A stretch of 64,000 nt of DNA from positions 2,294,001-2,358,000 of the forward strand of contig NC_045148.1 in NCBI RefSeq assembly GCF_008831285.2, read 5' to 3'. The notes beneath the pieces were generated by a model. That model ran no database searches and had not been told where the DNA came from. It saw nothing but the letters and a program-made list of their open reading frames with translations. The position numbers and the translations under genes were made by a program. Shown here one piece after another: positions 36,658-49,875 of the stretch; positions within the stretch are counted from its first letter, which is position 1, and every line of letters starts with the position of its first letter. Origin of the DNA: Nymphaea colorata (lineage: Eukaryota > Streptophyta > Magnoliopsida > Nymphaeales > Nymphaeaceae).

Positions 36658-37494
36658 CGTTTGAACAGGAAAAATTGTGCACAGAAATGTGCAATAACCA
36701 AAATACCCCATCAGTAAAAAATTAAAATGAAGGATTTAAAAAATAGAAAGTTTGATTTCAAAATTTTGTAAATACCCAAAACCCCTTTCATTTTTTCTTT
36801 AGTGTATACTTGTCCTTGCACTCAACTCCATCTCGATCTCTGTTGGATGTCAATTAGGCTTATTACTGTTATTTAGTAAAACGTCAATTTCTAACAAAGA
36901 GCGGCCCCCTTTCATGGTTTCTAGTAAAAACCACGTTCGTGATTCCAATGGTCCAAATTCTAGAGGAAGAATTCTTTGTTGGTAAGAAAAACGGAGGCCA
37001 CATTTATTAGCCAATGTATGACTGTTCCTTTGTGTCGATTGCCAAATTTCTCCCCCCTTCCGCGTTCTCTTCATTTCCTTTGGTGGGTTCAACGCATGAC
37101 ATGACTTAATAGTATTACTTATATCTATCCTAAATTCATAATGGTTCAGGAAGTAGCATGGTGTCTCGTGTTCTTGATGCGCTGTTTGGGAGCAGTAATA
37201 GTGTATTATTGTTTCATGCATTTGGGCCAAAAACCTGGATAGATTTATGGAATATTTTTTAAAGTGTCCAATGCCTCTAAACCAGATGCTTTGATGTTAC
37301 ACTCCTCAAAAGACCTTTGAGAGATTAATGCACTCATTCTTCACCCTTTGTTGTGCTGTCCAATGAACAATTAATGGTCCTAACAGTCTAAGTGTACTCA
37401 AGATCCTCATGTTGTTCATGCATGCTTTTGACTAAAGAATTCATTGTAGAAAGGACGCACTCTATGCACATTAACAGTCTATAATGCAGGAAAG

Positions 37495-40400
37495 TTTAAA
37501 GTGTTACACTGTTAAATTGTGTTATGGTGTTGTAATGTTATATAGTATTATGATGTTATAAAGAGTTGTGTAATGTTATAGTGTTATTGTGTGATAGTGT
37601 TATACATCGTGATATTGTGTCATCGGGTTAGATAGTAATATAGTGTTATATGTTGTTATAGTGTTATACAATGTTATATTGCGTTATAGTCTTATATAGT
37701 GCTACATAGTTTTGTAGTGTCATATGTAATGTTATAGTGTCATGTCGTGTACAATACTGTTATAGTGTTATATAATGTTATAGTGTTACATAGTGTAATA
37801 GTGTTTTAGTGTAATAGTGTTATAAAGTAATATTGTGTTATAGCGTTACAGTGTTATATTGTGTTATATGGTGTCATGGGGTGATATAGCATTATATAAT
37901 GTTATATGGTGTTATATTGTGTCATAAAGTTATATAGTGTTCCATATTGTTATATAGACTTATATAGAGCTATATAGTGTTACATAATGTTGTATAGTGT
38001 TATATGGTATTAGATAGTCTTATAGAGTGTTAATGTGCAATATAGTGTTATATATTGTTATATAGCGTAGTAGTGTTATATTATGTCATAGTGATATATC
38101 GTGTTGTGTTGTTAGAGTGTTATAGTGTTATAGAGTTATATAATTGTATATAGTGATATTGTGTTATAGTGTTATTTAGTGTTGTAGTGTTATATAGTGT
38201 TGTATTTTTATAGGGTATTATAGTATTATGTACTGTTATGTAGTGTAACATAGTGTTTTATAGTGTTATAGTGTTACATAGTGTTATAGTGTTATTCTAT
38301 TATATAGTATTATCTTGTTATATTGTGTTATAGTGATATATTTTATTACAGTATTATATAACGTTATATAGTGTTTTTAATATTATATAGTGTTATAAGG
38401 TTAAGTGGTGTTACACTGTTATATAGTGTTAGAATGTGTTGTAGTGTTATATAGTGTTATCGTATTATGTGGTGTTATAAAAGTATGTAGTGTGATAGCG
38501 TTAGATAGTGATATTGAGTTGCAGCATTACATAGTATTGTATTGTGTTATAATGTTATAATGTGTCATGTAATATCATAATGTAGCAGCGTTATAGTGTT
38601 ATATAGTGTTATAGTGTTGTACAACATTATATAATAATATAGTATTATAGTGTTATATAATGTTATATTGAGTTATATAGTGTTACATAATGTTATATAG
38701 TGTCATTTTGTTATAGTGCTATAGTGTTATAGAGCTGTAGGCTTAATTTTATAGTGTCGTATAGTATTATATAGTGTTATAGTCTTATATAGTACCACAA
38801 TATTATATAGTGTTGTATAATGCTATAGTGTTATAGTGTAACAGTGTTATAGTGTTATTGTGTTATATATTGCTATATAGTGTTAGTGTTATAGTGTTAT
38901 TTAGTGTAATTGTATTATCTTGTTATATGTTGTTATACTGTTATAATGTAATGTTATATAGTGTTATAATATTGTTGTGTTATATATTACTGTAGTGTTA
39001 TATAATGTAATGTGGTGTTATATAGTGTTATATGTTATCGTATGGTTTATATAGTGTTATATAGTGTAGTAGTGTTATAGTGTAATATAGTGTCAGTGTT
39101 ATATAGCGTTAGTGTTATATAGTGTTATCATGTTTTTTAATGTTTTACAGCGCTATAGTTTTGTCGTGTTATATAGTGTTACAGAGTTACACTGTTACAT
39201 AATGTTATAGTATTATAGTGTTACATTGTTATATAGTGTTATAGTATTATATATTGTTATATAGTGTTATATTGTTTACAGTGTAATAGTGTTATAGTGT
39301 TATATATTGTTATAGTGTTATATAGTCTTATATAGTGTTATAGTGTTATAATTTTACAACTACTTACATAGTGTTATGTTGCTATATAGTGTTATAGTGT
39401 TATATAGTGTTGTAGTATTTATTATTTAGTGTTATAGAGTTATATAGTGTTACAGTGTTGTATAGTGTTATTGTGCTATAATATTATAGTGTCATATAAT
39501 GTTATCTGGTTATATGGTGTTATAATAATATATGATATTATACTGTATAGCGTTATATAGTGCTATATTGTTATATAGTATTATAGTGTTATATAATGTT
39601 ACATAGTTTTATTGTGTTATGTGGTGTTATCGTGTTATATATGGTTATAATATTGTATAGTATTGTAGTGTCATTGGGTTATATACTGTTATAGTATCCT
39701 GTTGTATTATAGAGTTATATGGTGTTATAGTGTTTTATTATGTTGTATAGTATTACAGTGTCATATATAATGTTATGTAGTTTTATATAGTTATATAGTG
39801 TTATAGAGTTATATAATGTTATTTATAGTTAAAATGTTATCGTGTTATATATTATTATAGTGATATATAATTTTATGGTGTTATATAGTGTTTTAGTGTT
39901 AGTGTTATACCATGTTATAGTGTGATAGTGTTAGTGTTATTGTTATATCATGTTATAGTGTGATAGTGTTATAGTGTTAGTGTTATATAATGTTATAATG
40001 TTAGAATGTTATATCATTATATAGTGCTCTAATATTATATGGTGTTACATAGTGTTATAGTGTTATAATGTCATATAGTGTTTTGTAATGTATTCGTGTT
40101 ATAGTGTTGTAGTGTTGTAGTGTTATAGTGCGCTATAGTGTTATATAGTGTTATTGCATTATAGTGTTATATTATGTTATATAGTCATATGGTCTTAGTT
40201 TTATATATTGCTATAGTGTTATACTATATTACATAGTGTTATATAATGTTACAATATTATACAATGTAATTTTGTGTTATAGTGTGATAGTTTTGTATAG
40301 TATCATAGTGTTATGTAGTGTTACAGTATTACATTGTAATATTGTGTTATGTAGTGTTACATAGTGTTACTGTATTATATAATGTTACATATAATTATAG

Positions 40401-42946
40401 TTTCATATTATAGTGTTGTAGCGTTATATAGGGTTATATAATCTTATAGTGTTATATAGTATTGTAGTGTTATAATGTTTTATATGGTTATATATTGTTA
40501 TACAGTGTTATATGACATTATATAGAGTTATATAGTGTTATTATGTTATAGTGTGATAGTATTATTGTGTAATATAGTACTACATTGTTATAACGTTATA
40601 TAGTGTTATAAGTTGTATATCGTTATACTATTATATGGTATTATATAGTGCTATATAGAGTTATAGTATTATTGTGTTATATAGTTTTATATTGGCTTAT
40701 ATTGCTATACAGTCTGTTATCGTGTTCTATTGTCTTATAGTGTTATAGTGTTGCAAGATTATAATGCTATATATTGTTATAGTGTTGCAAGTTTATAGTG
40801 TTATAATGTTATAAAGTGTTATAATGTTGTATAGTGTTAGACAATGTTGTATTGTTATAGTCTTATATAGTGTTAGATAATGTCATAGTGTTTTAGTGTT
40901 ATATAGTATTATAGTGTTGTAGTGTTATAGTGATATAGAGTGTTATATATTGTTACAACGTTATAATGTAATAGTGTTTCATGGCGTTATAGTATTATAT
41001 ATTGTAATATATTGTTATAATGATATATAGAATTATACTATTATTTAGTTTTGCTGTGTTATAGTGTCATGTAGTGTTGTGATATTACAGTGTTATAGTA
41101 TTTCATAGACTTAAATAGTGTCATAGTGTTATATAGTGTTATATTTTGATAATAATATATTGTTATAGAATTATAGTGTTATATCGTGTGATAGTATGAT
41201 ATATTGTTATATAGTGTTATACTGTTAGATAATACTATGCAGTTTATCATATTGTTTTATTGTGTTGTAAAGTTTTATAATGTTATAATGTTAGATGGAG
41301 TAATACTGTGCTATCTAATGTTACATAGTGTTATGTAGTGTTATATGGTGTTATATAATTTTGTATAGTATTATTGTGTTATAGTGTTTTTTTGTTATAG
41401 TATTATAATATTATATAGTATCATAGTGTTATATAATGTAACAACATTATCATGTTATACGGTGTTGTCATCTTATATAGTGTTACAATGTTATAGTTTA
41501 ATAATGTTATAGTGTCATATGGTATTGTAGTATTATATAGTGTTATAAGGTGTTATAGTGTTGTAGGGTTATATGGTGTTTTAGTGGTATATATTGTTAT
41601 ATAGTGTTATCGTGTTATACAGATTTATAGTGTTTTTTTTATTGTAGTATTATAATATTATATAGTATCATAGTGTTATATAGTGTAACAACATTATCAT
41701 GTTATATGGTGTTGTCATCTTACATAGTGTTACAGTGTTATAGTTTAATAATGTTATAATGTCATATGGTATTATAGTATTATATATTGTCATAGTGTTA
41801 TGTAATAGTATAGTGTTATATAGTGTTATAGTATTATACAATGCCATATTATATTTTATTGTTATATAGTGTTATAGTATTATGTTGTGTCATAGTGTTA
41901 TGCAATGTCGTAGTGTTACATAGTGTTATATCGTGTTATAGTGTTATAGTGCTATATAGTGTTATATGGTGTCATAGTGTTATATAAAGTTATATACTTA
42001 CAGTATTATAGTCTTATAGTTCTATATAGTGTTATGTATAATATGGTGTTATAGTGTTATACAACATTATATAGTGTTGTATTGAGTTATATAGTATTAA
42101 TATAATGTTATAGTGTTATGGGGTTATATATCGCCACATAGTGTTGGAGTGTTATAGTGTTATATGGTCTCATATAGTGTAATTGTGTTATCTTATTATA
42201 TAGTGCTATATTGTTATAGTGTAACATTATATAGTGTTATAATGTTATATAGTGTCATGGTTCAGTACACTTTATATAGTATTATAATGTTATAGTGTTA
42301 TCTAGTGTTATAAATTATTATACGTTGTGATATATCTTAATAGTGTTATATAGTGTCAGTTGTATATTGTTAATGTGTTATCGTGTTATTTAGTGTTGTA
42401 TAACACTATAGTGCTATCATGTTATATAGTGTTATAGAGTTGAGCTGTTACATAATGTTATTGTGTTATAGTTTAATATAGTGTTATATTGTTATATAGA
42501 ATTATAATATTATATAGTGTTATTTAGTGTTAAATGGTGTTATATAGTCTTATATGGTTTTATCGTGTTATAGAGTAATAGTGTTATAGGGTTATATAGT
42601 GTCATAGTATTAAATAGTCTTTCATAGTTTTATAGTGTTATATGGTGTTTAATGTTATATAGGCTTATATAGTATTATGTTGTTATATAGTGTTATGTGG
42701 TATTATTGTGTCATATAGAGCTATATAGTGTTATAGTGTTATTTGACATTATATAGTCTCATAGTGTTATTTAGTGTTATTGAGTTATATAGTGTCATAG
42801 TGTCAAACTGTGTTATACTGTCATACAGTGTCATTGTGTAATATAGTGTCATATAGTGTTATACTGTTATAGCATTAGATAGTGTAATAATGTATAGTAT
42901 CATATAGTGTTACAGTGTTGGATAGGGTGACATAGTGTTATAGTGT
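37495..42946 (+). repeat. 5.45-kb degenerate satellite of TTATAGTG / TATAGTGTTA words
   Basis: The whole block is built from 8-bp (TTATAGTG) and 10-bp (TATAGTGTTA) words in mixed order with point changes. The plus strand is very poor in C (about two C in each of two 60-base lines I counted), giving a strong G-over-C skew. No open frame of note exists in any frame because TAG and TAA recur in every register. The left edge is gradual (GTGTTACACTGTTAAATTG near 37500). The right edge is sharp, at the codon before CAG TTT ATG of a copia gene fragment. Larger units were duplicated inside it, for example 41386-41545 against 41633-41790. Confidence 0.95.
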
Positions 42947-43510
42947 CAGTTTATGCACGCATCGACAAAAGAACATATGGATGCTACTAAACGTATTTTG
43001 CATTATCTTAAGGTTACTCTTGGGGATGGACTCGTCTACATGAGACAGACAACTGATTTGAATGAACATACCATTTCTACCTATATTGATGCAGATTGTG
43101 CAGGTGATCCAAATGATAGACGATCAATTTTAGGTTATTGTATCTTTGTTAATTTCAATCTTATTTGCTGGAGTAACAAGAAGCAACATGCAGTTGCCAG
43201 ATCGGGCACTGAGGCAGAATATAGAGCAATGACAGCTGGCACAGCTGAAGTTTCATGGTTGCATAATCTTCTTAGGGAACTCTCCCTTCCCATTGCTCAA
43301 TCATCTCTATTTTGTGATAACCAAAATGCAATCTGCCAGATCGAGCACTAAGGCAAAACATAGGGTAATGATGGCCAGTACAGCTGAAGCTTCATGGTTG
43401 CATCATCTTCTTGGGAAACTCTCCCTTCCCATTAAAGTGCGATCAAGATTCCTTTCAATCCTATTCTACATAATCACACTAAGCATATAGAAATTGGTCA
43501 ACACTTCAAG
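42947..43510 (+). mobile_element. Ty1/copia RNase H-region fragment with internal duplication
   Basis: Encodes QFMHASTKEHMDATKRILHY, DADCAGDPNDRRSILGY, SNKKQHAVARSGTEAEYRAM and FCDNQNA in one frame to about 43351, the end of reverse transcriptase and the RNase H region of copia polyproteins. From about 43338 the piece around SGTEAEYRAM...SWLHNLLRELSLP is repeated in decayed form (AGATCGAGCACTAAGGC...). A further stretch (about 43440-43500) resembles the NPxxHxRTKHIEIxxHF tail. No LTR or upstream pol sequence is present; the left side is satellite. Confidence 0.88.
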
Positions 43511-45650
43511 GGTCTCACAGGGCATCATTTATAGGAATTGAAGAACAAGATGTGCATAATCAAACCTCATGCACAACTTGAGTTGAGCTGTTAAAGCCTA
43601 ACTCTTGTTCACCATACGCCACACATAATGGGTCATAGCATACTTGTAATTTTTATTATTGTTTTGGGTATTTACTTGTAACACAAATTAGTATAGAGTA
43701 ATGACAAGGGGCAAGTGCCAAGCCCATGCCCCTCTTTCCTCTCTCCCTTTTTTCTCGAGCAGCCTGTTCCTCTTCTCATCTTCTCGCTCTTCAAAATTTC
43801 AAATTTCATCTAGTGGTTTGGTGTTATACATCAAAATCTTACATTTCCTTTGTATGCCTATGAGAGCAGAGTATTTATCTTTTTCATCATACTTTCTTCC
43901 TACTTCAAACCCACAATTTATGCAATATATTCCAATGCCATGGTCGCCATGGCACTTGTCAAAGAGTTCCATTATGCACTGAAACTGTTGTGGTCTAGAA
44001 CCCTACCAAAATATATCTTCCTCAATCAATCATTTAGCATTTTGAAGTTGCTTAGATGATCATGTCGTTTTGGCGCTGCATTCCATTTTCAATGCTTGCA
44101 TTTTTATTTGTAAAGACATATATAAGTAAATTATAAATATATTAAAAACATTACACGTGAATGGAACAATAAAACACAACAATGTTTTGTAAGCATAATA
44201 ACACACATTCTTTTTTTGAGGCCAGTAACATGAGTGTGATGCTTATCTCCCTTTTCCCTTTTAGTTGCTGACCCTGTAATAACAATCCACTTTACAAGAC
44301 ATAATAAGCAACATATGAAGCTAACAATTACACAAACTAACATACATAAAATTACACTTTTCTCTTTTGATACCTCAAAGTTATCTTATTCAACTCTTTT
44401 CCCTGTTATACAAAATCAATATATATGATATTATGAACCATTATAATGTTGAACTACATTACACGGTCAAAAAGTTGTTCAACTTAACATGGATGCTTCT
44501 TTTATGCTGGATCTCCTCATATTCATCTTCTTCCATCTCCTCTTACTTTTTGCCATCTCATTTTCTCCCTCTATTGACTCTTGCCAGTTCTTCTCCCTCT
44601 GTCGCTCTCTCAACTCCATTATTCAAACTTGCCAATACTTATTCAATGATGCAATATCTACTATATCATCTCATTATATCTCCTCTTGTCTTCTTCCATC
44701 TCGGTCTCCCTATGCCATCTACTTGGCTCCTTTTCTCTTCTCTTCTTTGATCATCTTCTTTGAATCCCCTCTCTAGAGAAACTTCATCTATTTCTTTTCT
44801 TCTTTTCCTTTCCCTTCCTCCCTTGTTTCTGATTACTCTCATGAAGTAAGACAAAATTTACTTATTGCTCTCTTTCATTCTCATCTAGCAATTATTCATT
44901 TTCCAATTGGCTCATTTCTTCTCATCGGCTTTCATCTAGTTCATTATTGTCATTTGTCGAGACTTCTTTACTCCCTCTATCTTCTTCCTTTTCAATCCTT
45001 CTCTATTATCCTTCTCTAGTCCTAGCTCCATCTTTTGCCCATAATAATTTCACTTTCCTCAATTTCATTCACATGAAATGTCTGCTCTCATTCACAGGTC
45101 CATCCTAGGCTTAAATGTTCTCATCTTCATTCTTCTTCTTCTAGAATCCCCTTTTAGGAGCAATAAATTTGTTCAACTTGCTCCAAGGAAAGCACATAGT
45201 TCAAATTACTATAATCTACTTCACATGGAACATGACCAATGTGTATAAGACAGCCTCAAAAGCATTGGGACTCAGCTAATGACAAGTTGCCCTCTTTTTC
45301 AAAGCATAAAAAATAAACCATACTATAAAATGAAAAGTAGGACGATGCCCTCAAATGTTCACTTTTATGAAACTTGGTTTACAAAGTTTTTAATGATATT
45401 CTAAGAACCTGGCCTTTGTGTCTGCTGACATACCCAAAACACAGCTTTTTATGAATAACTTGGGAATGCCAGGTTATTCAATCCCCTTTTGAAAACTAGG
45501 TTAGTTTTTGTCAAAACTTGGTTTTTCTTAAACTGTGTTTGGATGTCACCCAAACACTTCAAAAAACATCATATTAGATTGTCATCCAAATGATCCCTAG
45601 ATGGTAAATCAATTGAAAGCTAGATTGCACAAATAAATATAGATTTAAAT
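43511..45650. other. Gene-poor DNA with pyrimidine-rich tracts
   Basis: No gene recognised. Plus-strand C/T-rich stretches at about 43720-43800 and 44490-45190 (TCTTCTTCCATCTCCTC-like) give short open frames that look like composition effects. They may be parts of a decayed LTR, but no terminal repeats were found. Confidence 0.4.
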
Positions 45651-45654
45651 CACA

Positions 45655-46240
45655 CACTAACTCCCTCACCTTTTTGTTCACATAAACAGAAGTGCACAAC
45701 TATTAAACAATATTTTGCCCATTTATATGCACCACATAAGTTACATAATTTACTACAATGTCTTGAGTATATGCTCACATGAACTGACTTTCACCATAAT
45801 AAACAATTTGTTGCCCATCTCATACATCCCCTAAGTCACACAACTATGATGCATCGAGCACATGTTTACATGAACTAAGTTGCACAACTAACCATTACTT
45901 CACCCATTATATACACCACGTAAGTCGCACAATTTTTACTATGATGTGTCAAACATATGTTCACATGAACTAAATCACTCAATGTCTAATTACTAATGTC
46001 TCCCCATTATAACAATCTGAGTGCATAGCTTTTCATGACCGCACAACAACTAAACACTAAGTAGCCTAACATAACCACCTAGGTTGGCCATATGTTCACA
46101 TGAACAAAATTGAACAATTGAAGCTGATTATGAGCTACCTTCAAATGAAAACTTAATTACAAAACTACGCATAATTAGTAAACAATATGCCGTGCATTTT
46201 ATGTATCACGCAAGTCAAACGATTTTACTATGAGCCAAAC
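45655..46240 (+). repeat. Degenerate minisatellite, unit roughly 90-110 bp
   Basis: Recurring order of phrases: CCCAT(T/C)(T)ATA, CACCACATAAGT or CACCACGTAAGTCGCAC, ACTA(C/T)(A/G)ATG, CACATGAACTAA. At least four diverged units are visible at about 45718, 45815, 45904 and 46190. Confidence 0.6.
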
Positions 46241-48583
46241 ACAAACAGATTTAAAGAGTGCCCCAAAACAAAAATGGTATATCGACAAGCTACTCGAGTG
46301 TCTGGCAGAAACCTCCGGTTTCACATTGGCAACACCCAAAAGGTGAACACTTCTCATACGATTCTTCAATTTCGATGGTTCACAGTAAGCGTGTGCTGGC
46401 AACAACCAGCCTTGTTTGGCTATGATGGCAGTAATAACAACCAGCCTTGTTTAGCTCTAGCACACTTACAAAGGCACAGTAGGACTATGCCAACAAGCAA
46501 CTGGCATTACACTTGGATCGTCGGATGCTTTGCATACAAAGAGATGTAGTGAACAAATCTGGTCATATGTGTCGTGAGGGCGTTTTATGCATTGTGTGGG
46601 TACTCCCAAGAATCCTTCCTCTAAACTCCGTTCGCTTTCCCAGTCAAATGAAGGGGCACTCGCTTGGCGGAGGGTTCTTAACGTCCTTCGGGTCCTACAC
46701 AAATGTGGGCATTATAATTAACTTGGGGACTGAAGGGGTGTAGAACCTTTTTGTTGCTACATCCCTTTTACATAAAATTTGAAGGCGACAATGAAGTTGT
46801 GACAACTAACGTTGACAAGACTTCAAACATAGTCTGGATTCTTACATTTTGCATCCAAATCTCAATTAGGAAGTATAAGCAATTGCTACTGGTTGTTGCT
46901 CTGGATGAACATGTTTAGAGACAGCCAAAGCCATCACTATTGTTTCAGTGTGCTGTCAAGATCCCGAACCAGCTCTTCATGCCGTAATGAATTACCGAAA
47001 GAAAGATTCCAAATCAACGAATGTGTGGAGGAAAAAGAGGTTAGTTAGGGGATTCTTCCTAGCATTTGGACTAAGAAATTGAAGCATAAAAGAAACTGGG
47101 ACAAATTGATCCAATTCGGATGAAATTGCAATGCAACAAGTCAACCAAGGCGCAGCTCATACACAAGATTAGAAGACCTCCGTACCCGAAATCTCAAACT
47201 TTCTATAGTTAAGTGCAGACTGAAAGACGTGACCATATGCACGACTTGCAACATCAAGTTGTTACTCCAACCAGAGGGAGAGAGCAGTTTTCTTTTCTGA
47301 GACGAGGCGAGAGGAGAACGCGACCGAGTGATGACATGATTCAACGTTCATCACATACCCCTACTTATCCCTTACCACCAGTGGCCGGTGAAAGCACAAG
47401 AAAATAATCACAAAAGGCTGTCTCAAATCATATGATAACAAACACATGCTCGAGGTTTGTCCAACTGCAGTAAACCGGCCAACTTCGGCCGGAATAGGTG
47501 CCTGTTAGTAATGTCATTAAGCTGACACCATTTTCCATGGTCAACCATCAAGACCAGACAACTGTGGACGTGGTAAGTTTTTCATTCTAATGTTCTTCTG
47601 TTTTTATTCTGTCAACACTTCAGAGAAGGAGATCCTGCCAGAATCCATCATCGGGAAAATGAAATGTGGACTCTTTCATGGGGAATTCAACTGAGTACCT
47701 TCGAGGCTGATGAGCAGATGAATAAACCGAAAGCAAGACGAGAAAACAGATCCCTGGTGAAACCAACTTGTACATTTCCTGAGAATCTCCACGTTGTGAC
47801 CTCCCTGTAACAAGTGCTCCTTCAGTTCATAAAACTTTCTTTTCTTCAACTTGGACACTATGTACCTTAAGTCATTAAAAATAAATATATACTAGCAAAA
47901 AATATTCCTAAACAAAATAAACAAATAAATTTCAATAAAACCAAGGTGTAACTGCAATTCCTTTTAGACCTATATGCAGTCGTCATCAAAGGTCCTTTTG
48001 TAGTTTATTTTCCTTACCTAGATAATTACAAGAAAAACTAGAACTGGAGACTACCGCCATGATTAGTTTTAAAGGGTTCCCACTTGCCACTTATAAAAGA
48101 TTAAAGAAAATGAGCTTATAAAATTCTTTCCCTGGGGCCCTAGCCTAGTTAGAAGCTCCAAGTGACTGCATTTGGAAAGAAAAAAAGTGTCTTGGCATTT
48201 AAAAAACCTGCCACATGGCAATGGCCACATTTCCCTCCCAAAATGCCCTTAAGTAACCCACATTTCGCTCGAAAACCTAAGCTGAATGAGAGGTAATATT
48301 GTTGAACGACTATAAGATCAAACATAGTCAAGTGCTTAAGCCATTTGAATCCATAGGCATCAGAAATAAGGCTTAAGCAAGTGAAGTTAAGCTTAAACTC
48401 GCAAGCTTTATAGTTCAGGTGAGCACAAGGAGGCCAAGCACAGGTTAAGCTCAGAACTTGCACGCCCCATTTAGGGGGATCCCTATCCCGCAAGCTTAGC
48501 CTACTCAAGTCAACGTTGTGCTCAAAATAACCAGGATGGTCATATACTGTCCTACTCCAGGAAAAAGTAGTGTCATTAGATGA
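46241..48583. other. Intergenic, no gene recognised
   Basis: Moderate-complexity DNA with a few short frames (for example plus strand 46187-46549) that lack any motif I know. A perfect 6-bp-stem inverted repeat CCGGCCAACTTCGGCCGG is found at about 47476. It lies beyond the 3' end of the FANCD2 gene. Confidence 0.4.
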
Positions 48584-49002
48584 CCAAGAGATGCAGTTTT
48601 TAAACTTCTTACTGTCCTAGCAAGAAAAATTGAAGAAACCCAATTCAAAGGACAATCCTATAAAAGGTTTGCAAAATATAACCTTCTCAAGCCAGAGGAC
48701 TTCAATGTTGTGACACAGGAGATGACAACGGCATACTATGTTTCCTGACACCCCTGGCTGCCTACATCTTCAGAAAATCAACAATGACCATTGCTGCAAA
48801 TCAAGAACCAAGAGATGCAGTTTTTAAACTTTTTACTGTTCTAGAAAGAAAAATTGAAGAAACCCAATTCAAAGGACAATCCTATAAAAGGTTTGCAAAA
48901 TATAACCTTCTCAAGCCAGAGGACTTCAATGTTGTGTCACGGGAGATAACAACGACATACTATGTTTCCTGCAACCCCTGGCTGCCTCTTACATCTTCAG
49001 AA
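48584..49002 (+). repeat. 224-bp-offset tandem duplication of the FANCD2 3' end
   Basis: The block starting CCAAGAGATGCAGTTTTTAA at 48584 recurs at 48808 and runs to the ACATCTTCAGAA phrase (48776 and 49002). The right copy contains the last codons and the stop of FANCD2. The left copy has a decayed version of the same codons. Confidence 0.92.
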
Positions 49003-49832
49003 TCTGCCGCCATCTGGCTGAATGGCGTTTGTGTGTTGTTACCATCCTCATTGTCATCATATGCCTGAGAGTTCACCACTTGGCCTGACAAGTCTTTGTG
49101 CTTCAGGTTACCTGTTACGATGGTTAATCCTATGACTGATGATTTATACTCATCTATATGCACAGGCCATGACAGCCTAATACTGATGTTGTCAATATTT
49201 GCATAGGAAGTTTCACTTTGCAAAAATGATATTGAGCGATACTCAGTGAATGACAATAACAATTTTCGGAAAAAAAAAAGTATGAGATATAACAAAAGGA
49301 ACTTATTGCAATAATTTGACAATAATGCCAAAAAATAGTGCAATATTTTTGCAAGATTTAAAAAACACATTTAACATATTTTAAACTTTGCTTTATTTCT
49401 TTATATTATCATAATAAATTTAGACTTTCATCAGTGACTTTCTTAGAAATTTCGCGGAAAAAATTACAATCTTATACCTTTTGTTTTATTTATGATTTAA
49501 GTATCTGAGTTCCAAATATTTTCCCGGTAAAAACAACTCTCTGATTAACAGAAACTCACTAATAAGAACCATTAAATGATATTTTGACTATATACATAGG
49601 ATCCGTGAATTTGGCACTCCATGATTTATGGCCATCCACCACCATACAATCGATTTCTGCCAGTTTTTAAAATCTGGCTTCACCGATGAGTTCAGAAGGT
49701 CCAAATCTACAAGCCTGAAAACAGATCATTGAAGACCAATAAACAGACTAGATTTTATGACCCTCCAACCCCTCACAAATTTTGAATAAATTTAGAACAG
49801 TCCAAAGCTGTTGGTCAAGAGGCACAGACCAA

Positions 49833-49875
<43 letters not shown>

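Larger units (their letters stand above)
31280..37180 (+). repeat. Segmental direct duplication, copy B (GDSL gene 3 unit)
   Basis: Counterpart of 25560-31250. It is longer mainly because intron 4 of its GDSL copy contains about 660 bp of extra DNA, and because of a 68-bp tandem repeat at 36522-36657. Confidence 0.85.

Noticed and set aside
37495-42946. CRISPR-like or centromere-like array reading of the TATAGTG block
   Set aside because: There are no constant repeats with unique spacers, and no 150-180 bp monomers typical of plant centromeres. It is a short-word degenerate array in gene-bearing DNA.
46187-46549. 120-codon plus-strand frame
   Set aside because: No recognisable motif, no splice partners, and it overlaps the tail of a degenerate minisatellite.
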